From Aphelidium insulamus (taxonomy: Eukaryota > Aphelidiomycota > Aphelidea > Aphelidiaceae), in assembly GCA_036784855.1 (NCBI GenBank), contig JAZDSV010000005.1, positions 62,001 to 126,000 on the forward strand: a stretch of 64,000 nucleotides of DNA, in the 5' to 3' direction. Under the pieces are notes generated by a model. The model saw only the letters and a program-made list of their open reading frames with translations. It did no database searches and was not told the DNA's origin. Both the position numbers and the translations under genes were made by a program. Of the stretch, positions 47,997 to 59,383 are shown piece by piece; position 1 is the first letter of the stretch; each line of letters begins with the position of its first letter.

Positions 47997-48284
47997 AAAT
48001 AGTGAATGATTTCTTTTTGGACTTTTATTGTATGTCTACAGTATGGACTGCTAGTGATATGTTACATATCTATGTATATGCATGTAGGTACACAGAAGCA
48101 CAGCATGCAGCGCTTTTATAAGGCAATCTAGCGCTATTATTTAGGTAGCTGCCAATGAGGCGCGCGCCTGTCAAACGATTTCCTCTTTCGGACATGTCAA
48201 CCGCGGCTACGAAATGCACGCTGTTTGTCGCCGCCGCCGTTCACTCCACTCCGCAAACACCCGCCACCGCGCACAGTGCCCAAC

Positions 48285-50201
48285 ATGCCGGCCGTACTAC
48301 GAAAGACCGTCGCCCAGGATGTGGAGCAGCTGGAGGAGAAAGTCAAGTTCTTTGTGGGTGCGTATGCACAGTGTGCACAGCTGTGCTGTATTGGCCGGTG
48401 TGTCTCATGTCGGTGTGCAGCCACGCCCGAGTACTCGCCATACAACGTCATCCGTGACATTGTGCCCCGCTTCATGATGTTCCTGTCCTCGTTTGGCAAC
48501 CGGTATGTCTATAGGGGGGGTGTATGCCAACAGACACAGCTGACCTCACTGCCTCCAGTTTCTTGGACTTTTCTCCGCCTGCCCCGTCGTTTGAGCACGA
48601 CGTGAGTGCCACCACTGCTGACTATATACATGCGTTCACTTATCGCATGGCAGGGTGAATATCCCACCATTGAGAATGTGCCGTTCATGGAGCGGGTTGC
48701 CTTTTTCGTGTACCGCCTACCAGTCTACTTTGTCAAGATGTGGCTGGCACTTGGCTACGCAACGTACTTGGCCTTCTTTGACTACCAGGCTCGTCCCACG
48801 TCTGATGCACAAGTGTCGCACATGTATGTTGTCTTCTTTATCTTCTGTTTGTTTCATCGACGTCCTAGTTTCTCGCACACCGTGTATGCCAAGTTCCTGA
48901 AGCGCGTGGAAAAGGTGTCGTGGCTGGCCGCGCGCAACTTGCCGGTAGATGCGCCGTCGGGATACTTTTACTATACCTGCGACTTTTCCTTTGTGCCCAC
49001 CGTGAAGACGTGGACCGGATTCTACACTGCCGAGACCCGTGGCGCATTCCGCGTGCGCAAGGACGCGGACGTCAAGTATCCGGAGCTGATTGCTGTCTGG
49101 GTTCGTGACGACTGTCGACATATGTACATGAGATGTTGACAGTGCCACAGCTTGCGCACGACTACTCGGGCAAGCGTGTGGAGATTGTATGCAAACCAGG
49201 AGATCGTGCCTGGGAAGCCGCCAAGCTCTTTTTGTTCCAAGGTGCAAATCACATGGGAGCGCTGGTTGAGCACCCCAAAGGTAGGCTATTATATGCATGC
49301 ACTACATGCACAGAGTATTGACAATCTACTAGTGCACTTTCCGTATGATACGGTCAACGCCTACACGCACCACCTGCCCAAGGATCACTTGCTGCGCAAA
49401 CTGCTCAGCCAGCACCAGCTCTTCACGCTTGCTTTGAACGACACCGTTCTGAATGTGCGTGCTTACCTTGAAATTCTGTAGCCAGACTGACATTTATTGT
49501 TGCAGTCGCCGTACATGTCGATCGTGGTCAACCCACTGATGACCCAGTCGCCATTTGACGCTCCGGGACCAGAGCTGCGCAAATATCTGCAGGAGACAAA
49601 GCGCGAGTTTGTCTACACCAAGAAGGCCGTGCCCGACGACAATGTGTTTCCCTACGGCACATTTTTGCGCCGATACCACGCCGTTATCCGCGATTTTGTC
49701 TCCAACCTTGTGGAGTCGCGCCTGGAAGAGTTTACCGATGTGAATGTGGAAAAGTGGGCGGCCAACATCTCGTCGATCGTGGAGGGCTTCCCCACGGCCA
49801 AGGAGCTGCTATCCAGCAAGGAGGCGCTGAAAGACACGTTGGCGCAACTCATTGGCAACTTGTCTGTGCACCATGGCGCCGACCACTACACCTTCTACTG
49901 TATCCCGTGGCAGCAGAACCCGTGGCGCATCCGCCTGCCGCCGCCCTCCAAGCCCGAGGATAGTTTCGACTTTTCGCGCGCGCACGCCCCAGTCGACATT
50001 TGGAAATTGTGCCAGACGCAGATTGTCTTTTTCTACACTGGCGCCGCCACCAAACTGGGCAGTGTGGACTATGGCTTCGCGGACAAGGATCTCCGTGAGC
50101 TGAATGAGCAGTTCCGTCTGAATCTGGCCAAGAACGATGCGATCCAAGATTCGGCCCGTATCATGGAGCTGGAACGTATTGGCTTGAGTATCGACTATTA
50201 G
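48285..50201 (+). CDS. Divergent lipoxygenase-like protein
   Basis: Eight exons (48285-48357, 48421-48502, 48559-48601, 48654-48823, 48869-49104, 49143-49280, 49333-49454, 49506-50201) give 519 residues. Several blocks read like a lipoxygenase catalytic domain: AAKLFLFQGANHMGALVEHP then VHFPYDTV (place of the first His pair), HLPKDHLLRKLLSQHQLFTL then LNDTVLN (place of the HPxxxLLxPH...IN block), and IGNLSVHHGADHYTFYCIPW then NPWRIRLPPP (place of the HxAxNxxQ...P...PPP block). Iron ligands are plausible but spacing differs (HPKVH rather than HxxxxH), and the chain ends SIDY instead of the usual Ile. There is no PLAT domain. If active it would oxygenate polyunsaturated fatty acids. Exon 5's donor is the least certain. 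Confidence 0.6.
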
Positions 50202-50515
50202 ATGGGCGTTTGGAGTGGAACACCAGGCAGGCAAGTCGGCATCAGACACAGCTAATAATAAAGGAAGATTTTGAAAGACACATGCAGTGAAAGTGAAAAT
50301 ATTAAACATACCTGGATCGATAAGACCCCCCCATATACACGCCCCGGTTTTATAGTCGCTACTATTATGCCCTTAGTCTCCCAATTACTCTCTTAAGCTA
50401 AAATGCTGTCGGGATTTCTATCCCGCTTTTTACTAGTGACACGCCAGTATTCCACGCAGCATTTACAGCACATATATTCATTCTAATACTCATATGCTCT
50501 TATGCTGTCTTCAAT
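50202..50515. other. Intergenic, convergent 3' ends
   Basis: 3' flank of the lipoxygenase-like gene (AATAATAAAGG at about 50252-50262 is a poly(A)-signal-like site) and of the SAP gene on the other strand. Nothing else recognised. Confidence 0.5.
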
Positions 50516-50857
50516 TTATTTCTCGCTATCCTGCAAGCGCTGTTCCAGCTCCTTCTTGGTACCAACAGTTGACAAACCACGTTCCGACAGCTCGGCCTTC
50601 AAGTCTGCGACGAGTGTCCGGGTCGGTGGTACCAGATGGGACGACGATGAGGACGATGCAGTGGGATGTTTTTGCTGGCTCGATGCAGGCGTGCGGGCTT
50701 CTTCATTGGCGGGAACCGAGAGCTGGTTGTGGAGTTGAGATAGATAGAGATAAGATTCTACCACCAGCTCGTTTCCATGACAAAAAGATATTTTTAGACG
50801 CGGCTTTTTCCAGTCAGTTTTCTTGACGCTGAAGAGAACGCAGACATCAAGTACCAT
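50516..50857 (-). CDS. Small SAP-domain protein
   Basis: A minus-strand frame of about 113 codons ends with a clear SAP motif, LVADLKAELSERGLSTVGTK then KELEQRL, a helix-turn-helix that binds AT-rich DNA or chromatin. A Ser/Pro/Thr linker precedes it. The start is doubtful: the only in-frame ATG (50857-50855) overlaps the ATG of the plus-strand neighbour, and a short intron (GTAGAATC...CAACCAG) inside the frame cannot be excluded. It could also be the last exon of a gene whose 5' part I failed to find. The SAP motif itself is convincing. Confidence 0.5.
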   Translation of the reverse strand: MVLDVCVLFSVKKTDWKKPRLKISFCHGNELVVESYLYLSQLHNQLSVPANEEARTPASSQQKHPTASSSSSSHLVPPTRTLVADLKAELSERGLSTVGTKKELEQRLQDSEK

Positions 50858-53260
50858 GTCTGCCGAGAATGAACAGCAGCGCACACCCTCAGCCTACGAC
50901 ATGGAGGCCGCTGTGGGCGACAGCGACCCTTCCACCGTGATTCCGTCGACAATGGCCGCGCTGGTTCGCAATCAACGCGATCATTCCCTATTTTGTCTCG
51001 CCGAAACGGAATCAGCCACAAGTGCCACCGCCGCCACCACCGGTGCCGACGAGATTCACACAACAGCTGATAGTGGCGCGAACCACCATTCCGCTGTACT
51101 CACTGTTCAAACTTCGTTGTACGGGGTGTCGTCGCAGTCGCCCACAACGACCGACGTGACACAGGTCAGTGCGCCATCTCCGAAGCGATACGCTGCAGCC
51201 GGTTCGCACAACTTCAAAGGATCGCTGTTCCTAGCAGATGCGGCCGCGTCTCATCACGCGCTGCTCAAGTGGTCACTGCAAGTTTCGCTGCGTCATTTCT
51301 CGTGGATTTGCGCTGTGGGACTGTTCTATGCCGTGATGGAGTGTCTTCCGATGCAATACTTGTACGAAGAGCGCCAAAGTCCGATTGGTTCTGGAATGAT
51401 GTTCGCGGCCAGTCAGACGTTTGTCGCGATAGCCATCAGTTTCTCCGCGGTGTTTTGGCTAAAGTCCATTCTGAACGTGCCGTACGGGTTCCACGTGTAT
51501 GACTGTTGGAAGCCAGGTCTTACATACATGACCGCCTCATGTATGGTATACAGTGTGATCGCCCTGTGCAGCCTCTGGCCTCTGCCTTTCTTGCCAAGTT
51601 CGTACTGCTATTACATTTATGCACGATTTGTGATCTAAATCTCTACCTAGTTTACGGCGGTGGCGGTTTATATGCAGCCATCATTCCGGCTGTTGTCTTT
51701 TTGACCATGAGTCCAGAGTGGAAATCTGCTGTCAAGGCGTTTTCGTGGAAGGACCCGCAGTTCCGCAAGTTTGTCCGCGCGACACTCGTAGTCTGTTGCA
51801 GTAAGTGCAGATTGTTGCTAAACTGTGTTGACGTACTTTAGTGAACGCGTACTATTTTGTCCTGCTGCTGTTTTACTTCCTGTTTGTCAAGTTCCACTAC
51901 TCGTCGGTAATTCAAGTGATCATTGTGGTTGTGTTCAAATTGATTTCAGCATTTTTCATATTCATGCGATGCTTCATGTGTGAGGTACGTACATGCTTCC
52001 CTGTCTGTTCCATTACGGATCTTGTACTAGTATGCTGTTATGGACCCGGGTGCCCTGGAACTTGATCCCGAATTCAAGCCCGGATCAAAGTCTTACATCA
52101 AATTCCGCAAGCAAGCCCACGTTCATGCTCGCGAGCTCGCCGCCTACTCCAAGTTTGAAATCCAGGCCATGTCGGAAGTACGAAGAAAAAAAATATTGTT
52201 TGGCTCTTGCTCACCATACAGGTATACTTTGCCCTCTGTCTCCCATCATTCCACGGATGGGATATTTTCGCATTCACGGTGAGTGACAATTGATTTGTAG
52301 TAGTCTGTAACGTTTCCAGGTTATTGGTGGCAATATTATTCTTTTCTTTGAGCTGTGCCACGAGAAACACACCAACTTGGAGGGGCTGATTGCCCTGATG
52401 AAAAAGCCGTTTCAGAAGGACACATCAGCCACCGCTAGCCATGCCGATGTTCACAAGAGTGTGGACAGTGTGAATGGAACCGAGTCTGCGTTCAAGGGCC
52501 CGATCAAGTCAGGATCAGTAAATTTCACCAGCGGCAGCACCAATGTAGCCAGTGCCATCACGGTCGCACAGCCAGAGGGTCCCGTGCCACAAGTGCCGCA
52601 GATTTACGTTTCAGACACGGCAGCCCCGCCTCCAGAACCGAAAGCACTTGCTAGCAAAAAAGCTCTGGGCAGCGGCATAGTGCTCAGTGGCAGTCGTTCT
52701 ACCAACAGCTCCGGGAGCCGTCAGCTTCCCAGTGAAAAGTTGCCGGAATGCTATACAAAGCTGTCTGCCGCCTACCTGTCTCGTATCGAGGTAAGAAGGA
52801 ATAATATGAGATATCAGATATTTAATTTCATGTACATTGCAGTTCTACTTTCTTGGCTTCCTGGCCAAGCTTTTCGGAATCATCATGTACTTTTTCTTGC
52901 TGCCAGTCATTTGCTATGGTCCCAACAATGAGTAAGCTCACATTACTACTTTGATCTGCTTCACTCATATCCATTAGATGGTTTGGTCATATCTTTGCGC
53001 CAGATGAAGTAGGATTCAGCGGCTCCATGCTCAAGGGTGCTCTGACATTGCTGGGATTGATGTTCAACTTCGCTATTGGGTCGTTGTTTGTGTCGCGCAA
53101 GACTAAGGGTGTCAGCGTGCAGGTTATCGGAATGAGTTTGCTGGACGGTGTTTGGCTGAAACTTATCATTTCACTCTATTGGATAGCCCCGGTGTTTGCG
53201 TACAGCCAACTGGGCAAGCAGTTCATGGTAGTGTACTTCTTCACCGAGTCAGCCATCTAA
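50856..53260 (+). CDS. Polytopic membrane protein of unknown family
   Basis: Eight exons (50856-51597, 51651-51800, 51842-51984, 52031-52177, 52222-52278, 52320-52790, 52843-52931, 52978-53260), all GT-AG, give 693 residues. A hydrophilic N-terminal tail of about 135 residues is followed by hydrophobic segments such as WICAVGLFYAVMECLPM, TFVAIAISFSAVFWLK, YAAIIPAVVFLTMS, YYFVLLLFYFLFVKF, VIIVVVFKLISAFFIFMRCF, FYFLGFLAKLFGIIMYFFLL, LTLLGLMFNFAIGSLFV and LIISLYWIAPVFAYS. A long Ser/Pro-rich cytosolic loop (about residues 430-570) splits the helices. I do not recognise the fold; a transporter, channel or scramblase is possible. The coding pattern and eight consistent junctions show it is real. 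Confidence 0.75.
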
Positions 53261-53339
53261 CGCCATTACTGGTTCTACCCTACTACCCTACAACACCCGA
53301 AATAAACACCGTCATCAATGCATTTCAATTATAATGATT

Positions 53340-55704
53340 TTAATGGTGACCGCGCTGCATTGTCGGCGGAGGAGCATGGGGCCCAGAGTGTTGTAGATGC
53401 GCCAAACGGGTGGTGGCGCCGGCAACGCCCTTGTAAGTGAATCCGACGAACGCCAGCTTTTTGCGCAGGTCGATGGTGGACTGGGACGGGTCAGACTTGT
53501 CTCTCGAATCTTCAACCGAGGAACTCTCTGATGTCTCAGCGACTTCGTCCATGGCACGACCGCTGCTGACAATATCTGTACCATTAGCGGCACTCTGGGG
53601 AAAAAGTTGGTCCACCCAATTTGGTTTTGCGCCAGATGCATCTCCAGAAGTGTTTTTCATAAACGGATCAGCCAGCCCAGCTTCTTGAACGGTCTCATCA
53701 AAGTATTTGGTGTCAGAGTCAGCTGCGAGATCCGGAATCCAAGGCGCCACCTGCTTGTGTACATTCGCGAAATCGATTCCCTTGAACCACGGAGCCTTCT
53801 TGAGCTCCTGGCTGTCGCGTCCAAGCAACATGTAGGTCAATGCATTCGTGAATGAGGTATTTTTCTGTGGAGCTGCGCCGCTATCATTCTTCACACTGCC
53901 AATGCGATCATCTTTGTCACATAGCAAACGCTTGACGAAATCGCGACCCTCCCGGCTGATCTCACCGCCATAGCCGTACCCAGCCACAGCGTCATCCTTC
54001 TTTGTGACAAAACTGGGAAACTTGAGCCACTTTCTCCATTCTGCAATCTTGAGGCGAGTGCCTTCGCGAGTCTTGCTGGCAAACGGCGGATAACCGTAAA
54101 ACATTTCGAATATTATCACACCCAGTGACCACCAGTCGCACGAGTAGTCATACGCCCCTCCCAGCAACATCTCTGGCGATATATAGTTGTTTGTGCCCAC
54201 AATCGAATAGGTCCGTTCATGCATGTGGCTCTGGCGCATTCGTGCGCGCCATGTCAGTATCTTGTGCGACTCCGGCACATTGGTGAAGAACTCTTCCGCT
54301 GAAGGCTTTATCGGCAAACCGTCTGGGCGCGATCTTGTCCCCGATGCTGAGGCCGTGTCGAATGACTGAATGTACTCGTCAAACTCTTGGCGTTCGGACT
54401 CCAGTGCACGGCTGGCTGCCTCGCGCCACCGCTCAACGCACGGACACGACGTGGAGTCTGGGTGCGTCTTGCACTTGCCATTTTCAAACTCTGTCTCGGG
54501 CATGGTGCTGGCCTCGTACGCATGCTTGCGCACAGCCTCGTAATACTGTGTCTCGTGACTCCAGTGAAAGTCAGTGGCCAGGCCGCAGTCGCCGAGACGC
54601 AGATGCCCGCGCGCATCCACCAGAAAGTTGTCGGGTTTGATGTCGCGATGGATGTAGCCCAGCCGGTGAGTCTCCTCGATGCAGAGCACCATTTCGGCCG
54701 CATAGAAGCGGGCCATATCCTCGGGGAAAGTGTCAAATTGTATCAGCAGCGAGAGTAGGTCCCCGCCCGGCAGGAACTCCAGGACAAAGTACAGGTTGTC
54801 CACGTCCTGGAACGAGTAGATGAGCTTCACCAGCCAGCGGCACGACTCATCGGACGACGCCTCAGTGAGCATGTCACGCTCGGCACGCACATGCGATTCT
54901 TGCTTGCCGCGCAGCATTTCCTCCTTGCGCAGGATCTTCATGGCGTACACCTTGCCGGTGCTGCGCTCCTTGACCAGCTGCACGAAACCGAACGCGCCCT
55001 TGCCGAGCGGTTTCATGGGCTCGAATTTGGCCACGGACATTTTCTCCCGGCTGAGACGCGTGAGAGCAGTCTCGCGCACCAGCCAGTCCTGGCGGATGCG
55101 GTTCTTCTCCGCGTCCGATATGCCGATACGGTCCAGCTCCTGTTCTATCTGGATCTTGCGTCGTGTGCGGGAGGTGGACGCCGTGGGGTTGGAGGACTTG
55201 CCGGTGAACAGGCGGTCAAAGTAGTGCTCAAAGTAGATCTTGGCCGCGATGGAGCGCTCCATGGTGCCGAGGGAGTAGCGGTGCTGGCGGAATGCTCGCA
55301 CGCCGCCGGCGCCCGTGTTGTCTGTTGACGCACTGCCTTCCGCATCGGTTGAGGCTGGCTGCACGACTGTCGTGGACGCGCGTGAGATGGAGTGCGGCTG
55401 CAGCTGCTGGCCGGTGCTCTTTCGGCGCAGCTTTTTCGGCTTCAGCGTCAGGTCGGCGTCCCCAATGTCGCCGGATGATGATGGTTCCTGCTGCGTCGCG
55501 TATTTCGCCTCGGCTGCGTCACCCGACGACTCCTCGGCTGCAGTGGCTGCCTGCGACGGCGCGTCCTGCAAACTGCCACATGACGGTGCCGTGACGGGTC
55601 TGTGCAGTTAGTTATATTATGCCGTATGCAGGCTGCAGCACATTGCTATGGCTCTCTACCTGGTTGTGGACCTCACTGTTCCGCCGCCAATATCGCCGCT
55701 GCAT
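53340..55704 (-). CDS. NDR/LATS-family AGC kinase with DCG in place of DFG
   Basis: Two exons (55660-55704, 53340-55565) give 756 residues. Kinase motifs in order: FEPMKPLGKGAFGFVQLVKE, KVYAMKILRKEEM, YSFQDVDNLYFVLEFLPGGD, YIHRDIKPDNFLVDARGHLR, then GDCGLATDFHWSHETQYYE. The metal-binding DFG is DCG. A very long activation-segment insert (about 110 residues) precedes YSIVGTNNYISPEMLLGGAY, the NDR-type P+1 loop with the phosphorylatable Thr/Ser region. The C-terminal FVGFTYKG is the hydrophobic motif with its Thr. NDR kinases act with MOB proteins in polarity and cytokinesis. The 15-codon first exon (MQRRYWRRNSEVHNQ) is inferred from a good GT-AG intron; the next in-frame Met lies much farther in. 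Confidence 0.85.
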
Positions 55705-56025
55705 CACCTCGCGGTAAACATGTGGTGTAGACACACAGAGACATCTAGCACGCACCTCTGTCTCATTGTGCCATCGTGCGGCGCGCGTTTCGACACCAAT
55801 TTTAGTGGCTTGGCCGCTTTGTCTGCCACAAGATTAGGCATGGAGTAATACACGCCATGCAGTGCGCACCCTCGGCCAACTTCATGGCGGCCAGACTGCT
55901 GCGCATCCCCAGAAAGTCGTCTATATCATTTGTGCGTGCCGACGTGTGTCCCGAAGCCTCCATGTCAGAGATGAATATGATGTAACTATAAGTACAAGTG
56001 CAACGATCTATTAATAGCTGCTGGA
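55705..56025. other. Intergenic between the NDR-like kinase and derlin
   Basis: An ORF of 53 codons (minus, 55963-55802) beginning MEASGHTSARTNDID could be an alternative first exon of the kinase, but no convincing splice donor links it. No other signal. Confidence 0.35.
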
Positions 56026-56991
56026 CTAACCAAGCCGGCGGCCCTTGCCCCAGTGAATATTGGCCGCGGGTTCATCGCGCCTTGCCGGCCGTCCTGGAGT
56101 GGTGCCAACTCCACCTCCGGCAGTAAATCCGGCCACTCCACCTTCTCCAGGTGGGAACCAATTCAGGCTATTGTATAAATTATACTTTACTCATTATTTA
56201 CACAACTTATAGGACACATACATGAATTGAGGAGTCTTTAGCGGGCGGAACCCCTGAGAGGCCGGCTGCTGCGGGTAGACAGCTTCGGCGTACCAGTACA
56301 AGTGCGCGACGGCCATTCCAACAATCATCAACAGGTTGAACTGGTTCATCAACACGTCCATTGCCACCAGCACCAGCGGCAGAAACATTCCCTGTGAACC
56401 GTTATAAGTATACATATATATATATGAATGTAATACATACTACAGTCAAGTGTAATCACTGTACTGTACATGCCTTGAACTGCAGGCCAAACATAAAGTT
56501 GACCGTCTGATCACGATTAATCTGCGCCCAGAGGTACACCAGAGCGCCCAGACCCGCCCCGGTCAGGAACGGGAACTCAAAATACAGCGCGATGGCCTGT
56601 GTGGTGAGCGTTACAGGCATGAATACAGGCACACATATGTATGTATGTATGAAGTGTTATGTACATCGGTAATGGTGGCGACGACCACGAGGAACCAGAT
56701 AAAGTCGCCCGTGCGGTTGGCAAAGTATCCCTCCTCCAGACTGCGGGCATAGGTGTACACAAAGTACAAGTGGAACAGCAGGCCCATGCCCAGCCCCGTG
56801 ACCAAGTACGGCGTGACCAGGCGCCACAGCTGGAGCGATGTGTACACGGCCGGAGTTAGTGCCAACGAGCCGAACGAGAGCAGCCGAAAGTTGGCAGCAA
56901 GGGATATGACCGCAGTGGAGGTGAACAGGAAGCGCGTGCACACCGGCATCTGCTGGAACCAGGCGGCCAGCTCGTTCTGCGGTGCGCTCAT
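56026..56991 (-). CDS. DERL1: Derlin (rhomboid-like ERAD membrane protein)
   Basis: Inactive rhomboid of the ER that helps retrotranslocate misfolded proteins to Cdc48/p97. Four exons (56665-56991, 56474-56596, 56222-56391, 56026-56167) give 253 residues (human DERL1 251). Visible: SLQLWRLVTPYL (WR motif), GMGLLFHLYFVYTYARSLEE, FEFPFLTGAGLGALVYLW, VNFMFGLQFKGMFLPLVLVA, and the C-terminal GEGGVAGFTAGGG and NIHWGKGRRLG, matching the WGxGxxLG SHP-type p97-binding box of Derlin-1. Intron 56392-56473 begins with GC (AAG|GCATGT). Confidence 0.94.
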
Positions 56992-57714
56992 TGTGTCTTG
57001 ATTGTGTCAAGTACAATGTATGTATGGAGATTTGAAATTGGCTTGATCACTTGATGCTGAATTGTTCTGTACATGCAGTCAACAGCCATGGAAAGACGTG
57101 TAAACGAGGTACATATGCAAGAGTATTTGTGTAATGTTGACGCCTGTAGCAGAAAGATCTATTATTGCTGGCATTGAACTCTCTGTTTTGGGCAGAACTG
57201 AAGTGTGGGCTACCACATGGCCATTTTTTATTCTTCACACAGTACATAGCAAGAACACAGCTCAGCATTAAATATCTCGTACAGTGCGGTCCGTCCATGC
57301 TAATATCACCTGCTTGTCCATGCCACATAGTGTCTTATCCCATTACGGGTATCCATCGTGTCACACAGATCACATATATATCAATACTATATATATATAT
57401 ATATATATTGGAGTGACTATATTTATACATGTTGAGCCTTGGAAGCATGGCGACTGTCTTCATCGGGAATACAAGCTCTTCATACATTTATCTAACTACA
57501 TAGAGGATACATACAATGCTCCAAATAGAATGGACTAATGAGGCCGATAATACATACAGACGGAAATTTGATTTCATGGGGCACTCAATGAGACTCAACG
57601 CTTGCTCCAGGGCAAGAGCAACCAATAATGTATATTCTATCCTATATTTTATGTACACAGATTAATTGGAACGACGTAATGACATTGCCGATTAGCGTGA
57701 TCATCACCCACTCA
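56992..57714. other. Intergenic between divergently oriented derlin and PHGDH
   Basis: About 720 bp, AT-rich, with a (TA)n run at about 57389-57409. No gene recognised; small frames are scattered and lack codon bias. Confidence 0.5.
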
Positions 57715-59315
57715 ATGCAAGAAACGCCACCGCCCGCCGTCAACAAGAACATGGTTTCCGCCACGCCACAGCTGCAGGGCAGCTCAACTAAATTGGGCGC
57801 TTCACAGAGTGATTTGCCGGCCGCGAGACGCATGACCCAGACACTGAAGCACCTGCGCCCCTTCAACACCAAAGAGATCAAGGTACGTTCGGAGTGGTCG
57901 ACGCTTCACCACTCACGCTCACCCGCATCCGCGTCACCGTGCAGGTCTTGCTACTAGAGAATGTGAACCAGCTGGCTGTTGCTGCACTCCAGCGAGAGGG
58001 ATACCAGGTCGAGTTCCATGCCAAGGCACTGGGGGAAGACGTGCTGAAAGAGCGTATCCATGACGTGCACGCCATCGGTATCAGGTACCTTGCGCAGTTC
58101 AAGTACAGTTCATCTTCACGCATATAACGCTTTGCATATAGGAGCAAGACGCAATTGACGGCGGACGTACTAAAGTGCGCCAAAAACTTGGTGGCCATTG
58201 GCTGCTTCTGTATCGGCACAAACCAGGTTGACCTGGAGTATGCTGCGTCCCGTGGGGCAAGTTCTTCCCTATGATTTCTTCTATATATGTGTGTATATAT
58301 TCACACCCCTGTCAGATTGCCGTGTTCAACTCTCCGTTCAGCAACAGCCGCAGCGTGGCCGAGATGACCATTGCCAATATAATCAACTTGGCCCGCCAGC
58401 TGGGCGACCGGAACATTGAGGTCCATCGCGGTGTCTGGAACAAGATCTCGAATGGTTGCTATGAGATCCGCGGCAAGAAACTGGGGATCGTCGGCTACGG
58501 ACACATTGGGTCGCAGCTGTCGGTCCTGGCCGAGGCTATGGGCATGAATGTGTTTTTTTACGACATCCTGCAGATAATGCCGCTTGGATGTGCCACACCG
58601 ATGGACACGTTGAACCAGCTGCTGGCGGAAGTTGATTTTGTCACTCTGCACGTGCCAGCCACTCCGGAGACCAGCCAGATGATTGGCGCCGCCCAGCTGG
58701 CCGCCATGAAGAAGGGTAGCTACTTGATCAATGCCAGCCGCGGCAATGTTGTAGTCATTCCAGACTTGGTGGCGGCGCTCAAGGATGGTCACTTGGCCGG
58801 CGCTGCTATCGATGTCTACCCCAAGGAGCCGCATGCAAATAGCGACGGATTCGTTAGTGAGTTGCGCAACTGTCCCAACGTCATGCTCAGTCCGCATATT
58901 GGTGGTTCCACCGAGGAGGCACAGACTGCTATCGGGCAGGAGGTGTCGTGTGCCCTTGTGAAGTACATTAACAACGGCACCTCGCTCGGCGCCGTCAATT
59001 TCCCCGAAGTCGATTTGCGCGGTATGGTGGCAGACACCAAGGGCGCACGACTGCTGCACGTCCATCACAATGTGCCCGGAGTGCTCAAGGTAATGTGATT
59101 GGAAGTATGCCAAGATGTACGTTGACATTGCTTGTGTGTAGCAGGTGAACCGCATTCTGGCACCGTTCAACATCGAGAAGCAGATTTGTGACTCCAAGGG
59201 TCCCATCGCGTACCTGATGGTGGACGTCAACACTGAAAACGAAGCCGACCTAAACACCATTCGCGACGGCATGTACTCCATTCCCGAGACGATCGTTGCT
59301 CGCATTCTCTACTGA
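57715..59315 (+). CDS. SER3: D-3-phosphoglycerate dehydrogenase (Ser3/Ser33 type)
   Basis: First step of serine synthesis: NAD-dependent oxidation of 3-phosphoglycerate in the cytosol. Exons 57715-57882, 57945-58084, 58142-58256, 58316-59089 and 59142-59315 give 456 residues. Substrate and NAD domains: VLLLENVNQLAVAALQREGY, NLVAIGCFCIGTNQVDLEYA, VFNSPFSNSRSVAEM, LGIVGYGHIGSQLSVLAEAM (Rossmann GxGxxG), SRGNVVVIPDL, and the catalytic His in LSPHIGGSTEEAQ. A C-terminal ACT-type domain (GPIAYLMVDVNTENEADLN) suggests serine feedback. Similarity to the yeast enzyme is very high. Intron 58257-58315 is GC-AG. The last acceptor is tandem TAGCAG. An in-frame ATG at 57679 is an alternative start. Confidence 0.95.
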
Positions 59316-59383
59316 ATATTTCTGCAATATTGAACAACAATTACTAATATACCATCAACCTTTACACAAATTGCTTATTGGAA

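Noticed and set aside
55705..55870. Minus-strand reading NLVADKAAKPLKL, suggestive of an RNase H fragment
   Set aside because: Too short and lacking the catalytic Asp/Glu positions; probably chance.
58301..59305. 334-codon minus-strand ORF opposite PHGDH
   Set aside because: Antisense of a strongly conserved enzyme; no motif of its own.
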